Part shown: in pieces, positions 34,345 to 43,987 of the stretch
How positions within the stretch are numbered: the first letter of the stretch is position 1
How the letters are laid out: every line of letters begins with the position of its first letter
Assembly: GCF_000497245.1 (NCBI RefSeq)
Contig: NZ_AWTC01000016.1
Coordinates: 94,481-158,480, forward strand
Reading direction: 5' to 3'
Source of the DNA: Sporolactobacillus laevolacticus DSM 442
GTDB taxonomy: Bacteria; Bacillota; Bacilli; Bacillales; Sporolactobacillaceae
DNA length: 64,000 nt
Notes under the pieces: generated by a model
The model's input: only the letters and a program-made list of their open reading frames with translations
What the model was told of the DNA's origin: nothing
Database searches by the model: none
Program-made: the position numbers and the translations under genes

Positions 34345-34842
34345 GATAACCTTCCTTATCCTCTCTGTTCACCATACGAGTAAGCGTCTGCTAGACTGTT
34401 CGCAAAAAACGAGACAATATGTTAGAAACATACCTTTTGTCTCTATATAATCCTATCAAACTATGACAACTATTTGTAGATGAAAAGATCAACTGTTATA
34501 ACACTAAAAATGGTAAAAGGCCAAGGGTCATTTGTTGACAGGTGGAAAATGGATCTATATTATAATAGAACGATCGTTCCAATTATTTCTATACCCTAGG
34601 ATAAAATCTTTGAGAAGAACACGTGTCGAAAACATAGTTCAAAAAAATTGTCTTTCTTTTACTTAACTTAATTTAACAGGCTGATTATTTATTCAGCAGG
34701 TTAATAATTTTTCACTATTTCACTTAATAATTGAATGAATCACTTCCTTGCTTTAAGAATTATTTTTTTGTCATTTTTCGGAACGACCGTTCCTATAACA
34801 GTATCATTCATTCTGAACTATAGATAATGAGGAGGAAAAATT
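34345..34842. other. Gene-free AT-rich region with two GGAACG-type palindromes
   Basis: No gene is seen. AGAACGATCGTTCC at 34568-34581 follows a promoter-like TTGACA-N17-TATTAT read on the plus strand; GGAACGACCGTTCC at 34780-34793 lies beside TATAAC upstream of the DMT gene. The two palindromes are related and 212 bases apart, typical of TetR-family operators. No matching regulator gene is next to them. Confidence 0.55.
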
Positions 34843-35793
34843 TTGAAACATAAAGCTTGGTTTTTATTAGTTTTATGCAATCTGTTTTGGGCTGGAAATA
34901 TGATCTTTGGTGGATATACTTCATCAGAATTTCCACCGGTTTGGATCACTTTTCTTAGATGGATTATTGCACTTATCTTTTTGATTCCCATGGCTAATAT
35001 TATCGAAAAGCCCTCATGGTTTCGCATTTGGAAGAAAAACTGGTTACTTATTCTTATGATGTCGGTGACCGGGATCGCTATTTACAATGCAATGACCTAT
35101 ACGTCACTGCAGTATACTTCTCCGACAAATGGTTCTCTAATTAACTCGTTGACGCCAGCTTTAATTATGCTCTTTTCGCTAATCGTTCTTCGTGAACGAA
35201 TAAACGGAATCCAGTTTATTGGATTAGTTGCTTCATTCCTTGGTGTGCTGATTGTGTTAACTAAAGGAGATCTGATGCAAGTTTTCTTTACGCACTATAA
35301 CAAAGGTGATGGCATTATGATCGTTGCGATCTTATTCTGGACCGCCTATTCATTGATTAGCAAAAGAGCCAAGCATTTACCATCCATTACCTTAGTCACT
35401 TTGACCGCGGTTGTAGGATCTGTAATTATGCTGCCATTTTTATTTATTCAGCCTCTTCATCCTGAAAAAATCACGACTTTAGGCACTGTCGGTATTCTCT
35501 ACCTAGGGATCTTTCCATCCGTATTTTCGTTTATTTTTTGGAATAAAGGGATTAACAGCCTCGGCGCAACGATTGCCGGAGTTTCAATGAACTTAATTCC
35601 AATTTTCACAGTCGTCATTGCTTTAATTTTAGGTCAGCAATTAATCCTCTCGCAAGTAATGGGCGGCTTTATTGTGATTATTGGCATGTTACTTACATCT
35701 ATGAAAAGGAAGCAGAAACCGTTTAAAAAGATGATTCCTGAGTTAATAGAAACATGTCCTTATACTATGCTCTCGATTAAGGAAGACAGTTAA
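34843..35793 (+). CDS. EamA/DMT-family transporter
   Basis: A 316-residue, ten-helix drug/metabolite permease in two EamA halves. It starts at TTG after GAGGAGG. Motifs LFWAGNMIFGGY at the start of the first half and the repeated FWNKGINSLGATIAGVSMNLIPI in the second are family-typical. Preceded by TetR-type palindromes, so expression is probably inducible. The substrate is unknown; it is not closely similar to the DMT gene at 31.8 kb. Confidence 0.85.
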   Translation: MKHKAWFLLVLCNLFWAGNMIFGGYTSSEFPPVWITFLRWIIALIFLIPMANIIEKPSWFRIWKKNWLLILMMSVTGIAIYNAMTYTSLQYTSPTNGSLINSLTPALIMLFSLIVLRERINGIQFIGLVASFLGVLIVLTKGDLMQVFFTHYNKGDGIMIVAILFWTAYSLISKRAKHLPSITLVTLTAVVGSVIMLPFLFIQPLHPEKITTLGTVGILYLGIFPSVFSFIFWNKGINSLGATIAGVSMNLIPIFTVVIALILGQQLILSQVMGGFIVIIGMLLTSMKRKQKPFKKMIPELIETCPYTMLSIKEDS

Positions 35794-35888
35794 AAAATGA
35801 TCTGCCTCCTTAATGGGAGCTTTTCTCATCCAGCGTTTGACAAGACCCGTGAATTAAGATAAAAAGACATTAAGACAAATGAGTATAT

Positions 35889-35990
35889 AAGGTTGATGAA
35901 CATTTAAGTAACGCCAAAAAGTACAGAATGAATTCGAGAAATTGAGAATGATCATTCTTGACTGTCAGCTGATCGAAAATTGATGAGGGG
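35889..35990 (+). repeat. Degenerate partial duplication of the 5-prime end of the next gene
   Basis: AAGGTTGATGAA-ATTTAAGTAA then AGAATGAATT, TTGAGAATGAT, TTCTTGACTG and GATCGAAAATT align in order with 36023-36120, the coding start of the DUF1801-type gene. Many substitutions and stops prevent coding. It looks like an old tandem partial duplication. Confidence 0.65.
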
Positions 35991-35999
35991 TGTTCCTTG

Positions 36000-36593
36000 A
36001 TGCCAAACAGTAGAATGAATCCTAAGGTTGATGAATTTTTAAGTAAAACCACAAAGTGGCAGGAAGAATTTAAAGAGTTGAGAAAGATTGTTCTTGGCTG
36101 CGAGTTGACCGAAGATTTTAAGTGGATGCATCCTTGCTACACGTTTGAAAATAAAAACATCGTTTTAATCCATGGATTTAAAGAATACTGTGCGCTTCTG
36201 TTTCACAAAGGTGCCTTGTTAAAGGATGCCCATGGTCTTCTCATCCAACAAACCGAGAATGTACAGGCGGCACGCCAGATTCGGTTCACCAATGTACAAG
36301 AAATTGCTGAAATGGAAGATACACTGAAAGACTACATCAATGAAGCCATTGAAGTGGAAAAAGCCGGTTTGAAGGTAAACTTAAAGAAGAGCACTGAATT
36401 CGCAATCCCAGAAGAATTCCAAAGTAAACTGGATAAAATCCCTACTCTAAAGACTGCATTCGAAGCACTGACGCCTGGACGCCAAAGAGCCTACCTCCTT
36501 TATTTTTCCCAAGCGAAACAATCTAAAACTCGAGCATCAAGAGTTGAAAAATACATGCAGAAAATTCTTGATGGAAAAGGATTAAATGATTAG
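36000..36593 (+). CDS. YdeI-like protein (DUF1801 plus OmdA-type C-terminus)
   Basis: A 197-residue cytoplasmic protein. N-terminal DUF1801-like unit (residues about 15-120, WMHPCYTFENKNIVLIHGFKEYCALLFHKGALLKD) and a C-terminal helical region ALTPGRQRAYLLYFSQAKQSKTRASRVEKYMQKIL typical of YdeI/OmdA proteins. Function is not known with certainty. GAGGGG precedes the ATG. Directly preceded by a decayed duplicate of its own 5-prime end. Confidence 0.82.
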   Translation: MPNSRMNPKVDEFLSKTTKWQEEFKELRKIVLGCELTEDFKWMHPCYTFENKNIVLIHGFKEYCALLFHKGALLKDAHGLLIQQTENVQAARQIRFTNVQEIAEMEDTLKDYINEAIEVEKAGLKVNLKKSTEFAIPEEFQSKLDKIPTLKTAFEALTPGRQRAYLLYFSQAKQSKTRASRVEKYMQKILDGKGLND

Positions 36594-36652
36594 TATTTTC
36601 GATGTGTAAATACTTTAAGATAGAAATATTAGGCCACCCCCGAAATCGAAAT

Positions 36653-36700
36653 AGCGACAGTCATGGACGAGAAAATAAAGTCCTGGACTGTCGCTGTTTT
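36653..36700 (+). terminator. Terminator after the YdeI-like gene
   Basis: AGCGACAGTC-x2-GGAC / GTCC-x2-GACTGTCGCTGTTTT. The following 36,760-36,870 holds a minus-strand stretch that reads KDKRVMPFVGVHRPAVIPTEV to a stop, possibly a gene remnant, unrecognised. Confidence 0.75.
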
Positions 36701-36888
36701 ATTAAACGATCATACTCGTTAGCTCAATGCTTAGGGATAGGTTAAACCATTTAAATCTCTTCTAATAAATTATTAAAACTTACTTCCGTCGGGATAACAG
36801 CTGGACGATGCACTCCGACAAACGGCATCACGCGTTTATCTTTCAAACCACTGATGTTCCATCATATAGACAACCATTCCAGTCCCTG

Positions 36889-38295
36889 TCATGAATCAGT
36901 TAATGCTTTTTCTCGTGTGGGTTGGCTTGCTGGAAGAAAGCAGATCAGCGTCGCAATAAGGGCAGACGTTACAAATAACACTGATCCCAATATGGAGCTC
37001 GATATAGCTTGAGCGAAATGCATCTTTGACGGTTGATCCGTACGGATAGCTGCATCAAATACGGATATGAGAATAGCCAGTCCCATCGAGGAACCGCTTT
37101 GATGCGCAACATTAATCAGACCCGAGGCTGCACCGGTATCGTGAGGATCCACATTTGAGAGCCCCATAGCGGTAAGCGGTTGGAAAGCCATGCCGGCGCC
37201 AATGCCCATGATCGTCAATAGGATGAACATTTGCGGAAAGAACTGGGCTTGCACGGCAACGATCCGGCTTATCCAGAGGGTACTTATGATGGCTAATAGC
37301 AAACCGGCCATCAGGACTTTCCTATTTCCAAAACGGTGCACCAACCCGGGCATCAAATACATCATCCCGAATTGAGCGCCTGTAAATGGCACGAAGGCTA
37401 CACCTGCTTCCAACGAACTGAAACCGAGCACGTTTTGCAAATACTGAGGGATAAAGAAGAAGAGTGAAAAATTCCCGCACACCAAGAGGAACCTTCCAAG
37501 ATAAGCCCCGGACCGCTGGCGGTTCGCAAACAATCGGAGCGGGATGATCGGCTCCGCCGCCCGGGCTTCAATAAGAACGAATGCCGCTAACATAATAATC
37601 CCGGCTGCAAGCAAAATCCATATTTCGGGTTCCCCCCAACCGCGATCTGCAGCTTGAACAAAACCGTATACCAACGCAGTCATGCCGATGACAGAGACAA
37701 TTGCACCCCAAAAATCAAAACGTCCGGTCCTCGTACCTGTTTTCTGTATATACTTCTGTACCAAATACAGCAAAGCAATCCCAATGGGTACATTGATAAA
37801 CATCCCGACGCGCCAGGAAATAAAATCAGTTAAAAATCCACCAAGAAGGAGACCGATACTGCCACCTGCAGCTGAAACCGCGCTGTATATCGCGATCGCT
37901 CTAGCACGTTCCTTGGCCTCTACAAAGCTCGCTGACAGTAATGCTAGCGCAGCAGGCGTTGCCAAAGCAGCCGCAAAGCCTTGGAATGCACGGGAAACCA
38001 GCAAAAATTCGGCTGTCGGCGCCAAACCAGCCAGTGTGGAGGCAAGCGAGAATAATCCAATACCTACACCAAGCATTCTTCTGAGCCCCAAAAGATCCCC
38101 TGCCCGAGCACCGAGCAACAAGAAACCGCCGAACGGCAAAATGTAGGCATTTTGGACCCAAGTCAAGCTGGTTGCTGTCATATGCAACGATCGACCGATT
38201 TGAGGTATTGCTGTTATCATAATGGAGGCGTCAAGCACAACAATCAGTTGACATGCGATAATAATGGTTAAAATGATCCACTTTGATTGATTCAT
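36889..38295 (-). CDS. DHA2-type MFS drug transporter (14 helices)
   Basis: A 468-residue permease of the EmrB/QacA type. ILTIIIACQLIVVLDASIMITAIPQIG carries the helix-1 Asp motif of the DHA2 group; motif A is GARAGDLLGLRRML; motif C is SAAGGSIGLLLGGFL. Predicted proton-driven efflux of small toxic molecules. AAGGAAG precedes the ATG. Divergent from an AraC-type regulator gene 140 bases away, which probably controls it. GC content is higher than in the AT-rich neighbours. Confidence 0.88.
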   Translation of the reverse strand: MNQSKWIILTIIIACQLIVVLDASIMITAIPQIGRSLHMTATSLTWVQNAYILPFGGFLLLGARAGDLLGLRRMLGVGIGLFSLASTLAGLAPTAEFLLVSRAFQGFAAALATPAALALLSASFVEAKERARAIAIYSAVSAAGGSIGLLLGGFLTDFISWRVGMFINVPIGIALLYLVQKYIQKTGTRTGRFDFWGAIVSVIGMTALVYGFVQAADRGWGEPEIWILLAAGIIMLAAFVLIEARAAEPIIPLRLFANRQRSGAYLGRFLLVCGNFSLFFFIPQYLQNVLGFSSLEAGVAFVPFTGAQFGMMYLMPGLVHRFGNRKVLMAGLLLAIISTLWISRIVAVQAQFFPQMFILLTIMGIGAGMAFQPLTAMGLSNVDPHDTGAASGLINVAHQSGSSMGLAILISVFDAAIRTDQPSKMHFAQAISSSILGSVLFVTSALIATLICFLPASQPTREKALTDS

Positions 38296-38442
38296 GATTA
38301 TCTTCCTTCCTTTTCAGTTGTGTTGTGTTCCTGAAGAATATTATGGATGGAATTAGCGGAAGGAAGTAGACCGTTGCTGCATAAAACTTGCCTAAAGCTG
38401 CAAATCTATGTAAATTAAAAATAGAAGGGTGGAATGGAATTC

Positions 38443-39411
38443 ATGCCGGAACAAAGAGTGGGTAAACAAGCTAACTTTGGAAAGAGTGTTTCTATTCATA
38501 AGAAAGCATTGGATCAACTCATTGCCATGACGGATCGGATTACCTCAGCAGACGGACGGACGCCAACAATAGTTCCGTTTCTTACGATTGTCAGGAGCAG
38601 TCGTGAAACGCCGAAAAGTCAGGGGGTGTTGACACCTTCTTTTTGCCTGATCCTTCGAGGGACTAAGAAGTTTTACCTTGGTCAAGAAATTTTTCATTAC
38701 TCGGCGGGCGATTATTTGACGTCACTCATCGATATACCGGCTGCCGCCCAAGTCATCGACGCTACGGAAGAATCGCCGTATATCGGTTTACGTGTCGATT
38801 TTACGACTCAAGAAATAGCTTCTGTGGCCATGGAGGCGGAAATCAGCACGGAGCCAAAGGAGAAAAACCGGGGTGCCGGTGCCTTCATTGGAAAATCAGA
38901 TGCCGCGCTGCTGGACATATTTTTCCGGTTGCTGACGCTTGTTGATAAGTCTAAAAACGTTCGATTTCTTTCCGAGTTGATCAAAAGGGAAATGATTTTC
39001 AACTTGCTGTCAGGAGATTTTGGGCACTTATTTTTGCAAAAGGCGCTCTTTGATCAAAGAGCGGACGGAGTCGGAAAGGCCATTCATTGGGTCAAAGAAA
39101 ACTACGCACGCTCTTTCACCATTGAGGAGCTCGCCAAATCCTGCAACATGAGTATCTCTGGGCTGCATCATAAATTCAAAGCCGTCACAACAATGGGACC
39201 CTTGCAGTACCAGAAGCAGCTTCGACTTCTGGAAGCGAGGCGTCTCATGTTGAGTGGTCCCATGGGGGCAACGACAGCCGCTTTGACAGTAGGCTATGAA
39301 AGTCCGTCACAGTTCAATCGGGAGTATCGGAGACTCTTTGGTCTACCTCCTCTCCAGGATATGAAATCGTTGCGAAGAACTTCATATGCCGGGGGATTTG
39401 AGGATAGTTAA
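38443..39411 (+). CDS. AraC-family regulator (AraC_N type)
   Basis: A 322-residue regulator with an N-terminal cupin-like AraC_N domain (residues about 25-200, containing SFCLILRGTKKFYLGQEIFHYSAGDYL) and a C-terminal double helix-turn-helix (FTIEELAKSCNMSISGLHHKFKAVTTMGPLQYQKQLRLLEARRLM and the second helix pair with GYESPSQFNREYRRLFG). The ATG at 38443 is better spaced from GGGTGG than the one nine bases earlier. Divergent from a DHA2 exporter, its likely target. Confidence 0.88.
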   Translation: MPEQRVGKQANFGKSVSIHKKALDQLIAMTDRITSADGRTPTIVPFLTIVRSSRETPKSQGVLTPSFCLILRGTKKFYLGQEIFHYSAGDYLTSLIDIPAAAQVIDATEESPYIGLRVDFTTQEIASVAMEAEISTEPKEKNRGAGAFIGKSDAALLDIFFRLLTLVDKSKNVRFLSELIKREMIFNLLSGDFGHLFLQKALFDQRADGVGKAIHWVKENYARSFTIEELAKSCNMSISGLHHKFKAVTTMGPLQYQKQLRLLEARRLMLSGPMGATTAALTVGYESPSQFNREYRRLFGLPPLQDMKSLRRTSYAGGFEDS

Positions 39412-39677
39412 GTGGTGTCGGCCAGTTTTCCGTTGAACGAATGAAACTCATTGGCTTGCCGCGGGTACTGATTGGTGTCTTCTTTATTCATCGCCGGAGC
39501 GATATAGGTTTTATTTTACTTGTTTAGATGTGCCGATATGTAATCTTGTTTAATCGGGCCTGCAGGATGGAAACGATATCATCATCAATAACAGGCATTA
39601 ATGTATATCTACAGAGCGAAAAACTAAAAATCTTTTTTTAATTATCCTACCATTCAAAAATGTGACAAACCCTGTTG

Positions 39678-39760
39678 CTCAAAAAGCGCCGCTCAGGCGC
39701 CTTTTTTGATTTCCGATGATATTTCGAAACAATCACACAGCCAAGAAGTTTCGGTCGAAA
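39678..39760 (-). repeat. Relic of an aldo/keto reductase 3-prime end and its terminator
   Basis: The hairpin AAAAGCGCCGCTCAGGCGC and the following GATTTCCGATG, TTTCGA, CAATCACAC and AAGTTTCGGT blocks align with 45597-45680, the end of the intact aldo/keto reductase gene. Read on the minus strand it gives DRNFLAV and a stop, against NRNFLSV and a stop. Only about a dozen codons remain. The rest of 39412-39809 shows no gene. Confidence 0.65.
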
Positions 39761-39809
39761 AAAATCTCCATCAAAGTTGCAATGGTAACTCTTCTTAGCG
39801 ATGCCTCTC

Positions 39810-40430
39810 TTACTCATTACGTACATGTCGGGAACGAAAACGTTTAAGTTTATTCCTGTTCCCACAAGTCTTCATGTTGCACCACCGACGGCTTTTATTT
39901 CTGGTTTCATCCATAAAGAGCCAGCTGCAAGAAGGACTGGCGCACTCTCTAACATGTGTTAAATCAGCAGAAGTGATTAAGTCTGCTGCTGAGCGCGCGA
40001 TAGGAGCGAGAAGTGAATCTAATTCGGTTGGTTCTTCCCACCCCCATTTATAACCTGATAATGTCCAAACAATTCGCTGGTGATGAAGCCCATGTTCGAG
40101 CTCTCTATTCATTACCACAAGATCTGAATTTGGCGGTATCTGCCCAGAAGCGATAGCAGAAAAAATATGGTAAATCGATTCTCTTAATTCCTTCGCTTTT
40201 TCTAAAACTTTATTTGCTTCGGACTGATGATCTTTCGATTTTAACTCTAGAGACTCAGCCTGCTTCGCGCTTAATAAACCTGCTAAGAGGTTCCAGTTCA
40301 ATAGATCTTGATAATTTTTAAGATACTCGGTTTCATTTGTCTTGCCCCGAGCTCCACCTAGGGTATTCGTGAAATTCAAACATGCAGCTCCTGCAATTAA
40401 TTCAAAATTTTTACCAATCATGATGACCAT
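39810..40430 (-). CDS. CGNR zinc-finger (ABATE-domain) regulator
   Basis: About 206 residues. N-terminal ABATE-like part starting FELIAGAACLNFTNTLGG; C-terminal zinc finger with CASPSCSWLFMDETRNKSRRWCNMKTCGNRNK, giving four Cys and the CGNR signature. This group is thought to bind DNA as stress or metabolite regulators. AAGGA precedes the ATG at 40430; upstream frame start has no ribosome site. Divergent from an epoxide hydrolase gene with 95 bases between starts, so control of that gene is likely. Confidence 0.85.
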   Translation of the reverse strand: MVIMIGKNFELIAGAACLNFTNTLGGARGKTNETEYLKNYQDLLNWNLLAGLLSAKQAESLELKSKDHQSEANKVLEKAKELRESIYHIFSAIASGQIPPNSDLVVMNRELEHGLHHQRIVWTLSGYKWGWEEPTELDSLLAPIARSAADLITSADLTHVRECASPSCSWLFMDETRNKSRRWCNMKTCGNRNKLKRFRSRHVRNE

Positions 40431-40525
40431 TCTTCCTTCCAAAATCAGTGCATCAATCATTGACAAATCACATTAATCATCATTACAATGAAACCATTAA
40501 AATATATTTTAGAGGGTTACACCTG

Positions 40526-41695
40526 ATGAGTCAAGGAGGGAAAGTCGTGCGAGCTACACCCTTTCATATTGATGTCACTCAGTCTGTTCTAGATGATCTA
40601 AAGAGGCGGCTAATACAGACGAGATGGCCGGATGCTCCTAAAGAAGCAAATTGGAATGACGGCACCAACATTGGTTATTTACGGCAGCTCGTTTCTTATT
40701 GGATCCAGGATTTCAATTGGCGAGATCAAGAAAAATACCTGAACGGATTTCAGCAATTTAAAGCAAGAATTGATGGATTAAAGATACACTTTATCCATGA
40801 GTGCGGCGTTGGTCCAAAGCCCATGCCCTTGATCCTCACTCATGGATGGCCCAGTTCATTTTTTGAAATGACGAAGATTATTCCCCTGCTGACTGATCCC
40901 GCTTCACATGGTGGCGATGCAACAGATGCCTTTGATGTAGTCGTTCCATCGCTTCCAGGATATGGGTTTTCACAGAATCCTAATTATCGGAAAATGACAC
41001 TGAAAGACATATCCGACCTCTGGACAAAACTCATGGTTGACATTCTGGGTTATCGTCATTTCGGAGCTCACGGAGGAGATATTGGAGCAGGTGTAGCGAC
41101 AAACCTCGGGCGTTTTCATCCCGAAAATATGATTGGCATTCACATTCTCGCATTTGCCAGTCCGATTCTTAACCAAAAGACAGCCCCCCTGACAGAAGCG
41201 GAACAACAGTATGTATCAAAACTCAAATTGTGGGAAAAAGAAGATGGAGCATATGAGCACCAGCAGTCCACTCGCCCTCAGACGCTCGCTTATGGTCTCA
41301 ATGACTCACCTACTGGCCTTGCAGCTTGGATTATTGAGAAATTCAGGTCCTGGAGCGATTGTAATGGTGAGATAGAAAGACGTTTCAGTAAAGATGAACT
41401 GTTAACAAATTTGACAATCTATTGGATAACCGAAACCATTAATTCCTCAATTCACTTGTACTACGATCACCAGCATAGTCCAAAAAACACTCAAATGTTT
41501 CGGCGCATAGAGGTACCAACTGGAGCAACCTTGACTGTGGAACCTGTGAATCGTCCACCACGCGAGTGGGTTGAACGCACATATAACGTGCAACGTTGGA
41601 CGGAACTGCCAAGGGGAGGTCACTTTGCTGCATTTGAAGAACCCGAGTTGCTAGCCAGGGAAATTAGAGCTTTCTTTCGCCCATTTCGCAAATAA
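40526..41695 (+). CDS. Epoxide hydrolase (EHN-type alpha/beta hydrolase)
   Basis: A 389-residue hydrolase. The N-terminal EHN domain starts TPFHIDVTQSVLDDLKRRLIQTRWPDAP. The oxyanion element HGWPSSFFEM, the nucleophile elbow GAHGGDIGAG with Asp, and the C-terminal catalytic His in PRGGHFAAFEEPELL follow. It opens epoxides to diols; natural substrate unknown. A GTG at 40547 with AGGAGGG upstream is an alternative start. The promoter-like TTGACA at 40459 lies upstream. Divergent from the CGNR regulator. Confidence 0.88.
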   Translation: MSQGGKVVRATPFHIDVTQSVLDDLKRRLIQTRWPDAPKEANWNDGTNIGYLRQLVSYWIQDFNWRDQEKYLNGFQQFKARIDGLKIHFIHECGVGPKPMPLILTHGWPSSFFEMTKIIPLLTDPASHGGDATDAFDVVVPSLPGYGFSQNPNYRKMTLKDISDLWTKLMVDILGYRHFGAHGGDIGAGVATNLGRFHPENMIGIHILAFASPILNQKTAPLTEAEQQYVSKLKLWEKEDGAYEHQQSTRPQTLAYGLNDSPTGLAAWIIEKFRSWSDCNGEIERRFSKDELLTNLTIYWITETINSSIHLYYDHQHSPKNTQMFRRIEVPTGATLTVEPVNRPPREWVERTYNVQRWTELPRGGHFAAFEEPELLAREIRAFFRPFRK

Positions 41696-41899
41696 ACATG
41701 GGTTGAGCAAAATGGCAATTTTCATGACGTGACTAATGATGTTGTAAAATTGTCACCAACTAAATAATAGAGCTGATAATGCTATAGAAACATATCCCTT
41801 CTTCCCGCATTAATTCCGTGATCTGAAAACGTTCAGTCATCCTTAACACCCCAAGATTCAACTTTATCTTTTATCCGTTTAACTCTGTTAAAGCTCAAT

Positions 41900-42275
41900 G
41901 TTGATTTTTCTCCCCCGTTGATGGGGGCGAAGTCCGTGTCTGGGTTTCCTGACGGATGGGATCATTATGTGCCTGAGCTCGATGCTTTTCAGAGCGGTTA
42001 TCTAATAGCCAAAAGTCAATGAGGCACATTTTATGGTACCGACTTTGACTTGCAACTGCGTCGCAGTGCATTGAGACGATTGTATTATGCGGCATTTCAA
42101 CGGGAATTGGCGTTGATACAACGGCACGGGAAGCGTATGTGCGTGGTTATGAGCAAATCTTTGTCGAGGATGCGATGACTGTATCGACTAAGGAAGAACA
42201 TGAACACTGCATTTCCTATATCTTTCCGAAAAAGTGCGTATGAGTGAGGAAGTTCTTGCGCTTTTTAGCAAATAG
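41900..42275 (+). pseudogene. Isochorismatase-family hydrolase, fragmented
   Basis: Pieces of one protein lie in different frames: SPVDGGEVRVWVS, then DGWDHYVPELDAFQSGYLIAKSQ, then [10 protein letters not shown], and [47 protein letters not shown], ending [11 protein letters not shown] with a stop. Together they match the central and C-terminal parts of isochorismatase-like cysteine hydrolases. There are at least three frame changes and an in-frame stop, and the N-terminal part is absent. Not functional. Confidence 0.75.
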
Positions 42276-42312
42276 GTATTCGATATCATTGATGAATCAA
42301 AACTCCCCTCAA

Positions 42313-42364
42313 TGAACAGCCCCCTAAAGTTGGATAGTCAAAATCCAATTCAGGGGGCTGTTCA
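42313..42364. mobile_element. Palindromic scar resembling fused ends of an IS3-family element, copy 1
   Basis: TGAACAGCCCCCT / AGGGGGCTGTTCA, a perfect 13-bp arm, with GTTGGAT / ATCCAA inside. The arm sequence resembles IS3-family terminal repeats as I recall them. With only 52 bases, it could be an internally deleted insertion sequence or a tiny non-autonomous element; as a hairpin it could also terminate transcription. Confidence 0.45.
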
Positions 42365-42518
42365 GATAAAATAAAAAATACTTCTCTATATCCTTTTCAA
42401 AATGATTGCTCATATCGATTTAAAATAACAGTATTTTCGTTTGAACTTATGACTGGCTTTCAATTGAATGATATGCCACCCCACCAATAGATGTATTATT
42501 TTCAATGCAGGCCTTCTA

Positions 42519-43301
42519 CTAAAAGTTAACTTTTTGTTGTATTTTCACCGCATTATTCTTACCGCTGGCTAGAACAGCTCCAATAATGGTAATTATTCCT
42601 CCCACTAAAGTGATTCCAGATATTTGTTCTTTTAATAAAAGGACACCTAATAAAACAGTCCAAACTGGAAGCAAATTAATATATGGAGCGGCTTGTCCTG
42701 CACCAACGATTTTTACACCAGCATTCCATAAAACAAAAGCGATGACTGAAGCGAAGGTACTCACATAAGCAATACCAAGCCATGCATTTGGAGACATATG
42801 AATGGAACTTGGATCAACAGTTCCGATGCAGCTAATGGCACTTAAAAGTGTTCCGTAAAAAGCAGCTCCAGCAGTTAAGGTTAGCGGATCAATCCTTTTG
42901 ACATACTTTTTTCCAAAAACTGTGTACATTCCCCAAGCTACACACGATATAAGAATTTCAATTTCACCAAGAATTGATCCTTCAGAAGAAGCGGTCTGTT
43001 TGCCTTGAATCAGCAGAATAACGCCAATGATCGAAATGATAGCTCCAACCCATGCTTTTAATTTAATTTTTTCTTTAAGAAAAATTGGGGTAAAGATTAA
43101 GATGGTAATGGGAATACCTGCTGAAATCATCCCTGCTTGTGATGCACTAATGGATTGTAAGCCCAAATAATTTAATGTTGAAAAAGCGAATACACCATAA
43201 AATCCGGATACGAGAAATTCTTTCCAGTACTTAAAAATCGGAAATGGCTTGTTATAAAAAGCGAGTAATCCCCAAAGAAGGGGAGCTATAAAAGCATCCA
43301 T
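42519..43301 (-). pseudogene. EamA/DMT transporter lacking its N-terminus
   Basis: 260 residues covering about nine helices: second EamA half is complete (FASVIAFVLWNAGVKIVGAGQAAPYINLLPVWTVLLG), but the first half begins at the second helix (LLWGLLAFYNKPFPIFKYWKEF). The first helix found in intact homologues is not encoded in the right frame upstream; an ATG at 43345 opens only a short frame of 18 codons. Also no ribosome site is seen before the ATG at 43301. Probably truncated by rearrangement, together with the MFS fragment next to it. Confidence 0.6.
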
Positions 43302-43461
43302 CCAAAGAAATAGATTGAGTACTTAAAGAAATGTGATTTCATCCTATGTTATATTTCAATATTAAATTTTTCCATTAACAGGGACGAACTGTGCGTGTGT
43401 TCGTAAAGAATCCTGACGAAGGGTGGGGTAGGATTCATACTATAAAAGTGAGGAATACCCT

Positions 43462-43806
43462 TTGCCAAATAGCCAAAGTAGAATGATAGAATCTGAAAAT
43501 GAATTTAACCGAACAATTCCTGAGTGGAAGTTTTCTTTTATTGCTTGGCTATTCGCTTTTTGCGCAGTATTTGTAATTTCTAATGTATATACAATGATTC
43601 CGATTATTAAGGATTTTTCTCAAGAATTACATGTGTCAACAAGCACAGCTTTCTGGGCAAGCAGTATTTTCGCGATCTCTTATGCGCTTGGCTTCTTAAT
43701 ATTCGGCCCACTATCGGATAAATTGGGACGAAAACAAGTGATTGTCTATGGTCTTCTGTTTTTAACGGTCACGACTTTTTCTATTAGTCTTGTTCATAAT
43801 ATCTAA
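43462..43806 (+). pseudogene. N-terminal fragment of an MFS transporter
   Basis: 114 residues containing about three transmembrane helices and motif A (GPLSDKLGRKQVIVYG), ending with a stop after SLVHNI where some 280 residues more would be expected. It starts at TTG behind GAGGAA. A palindromic insertion-like scar follows 65 bases later. A functional product is unlikely. Confidence 0.75.
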
Positions 43807-43871
43807 TTGATTTCTGACTATAGTCTTCAATAACACTAAACTTAACATCCATGGAATTTAGTTATAAAAAA

Positions 43872-43911
43872 ATCCCCCAGAAGTTAGATTTATTGTCCAA
43901 CATCTGGGGGG
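43872..43911. mobile_element. Palindromic scar resembling fused IS ends, copy 2
   Basis: TCCCCCAGAAGTTAGA and TCCAACATCTGGGGGG form an 8-bp outer stem CCCCCAGA / TCTGGGGG with GTT / AAC inside. The AGTTAGA and AGTTGGAT parts resemble the palindrome at 42313. The two scars flank a truncated DMT gene and a truncated MFS gene. Confidence 0.4.
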
Positions 43912-43987
43912 CAGTTTACAGTTTTAATGTTCACTTTCTCAACGGACTAAAGTCTATAAAAACGCGATACTAGGTTCACATTTTAGC

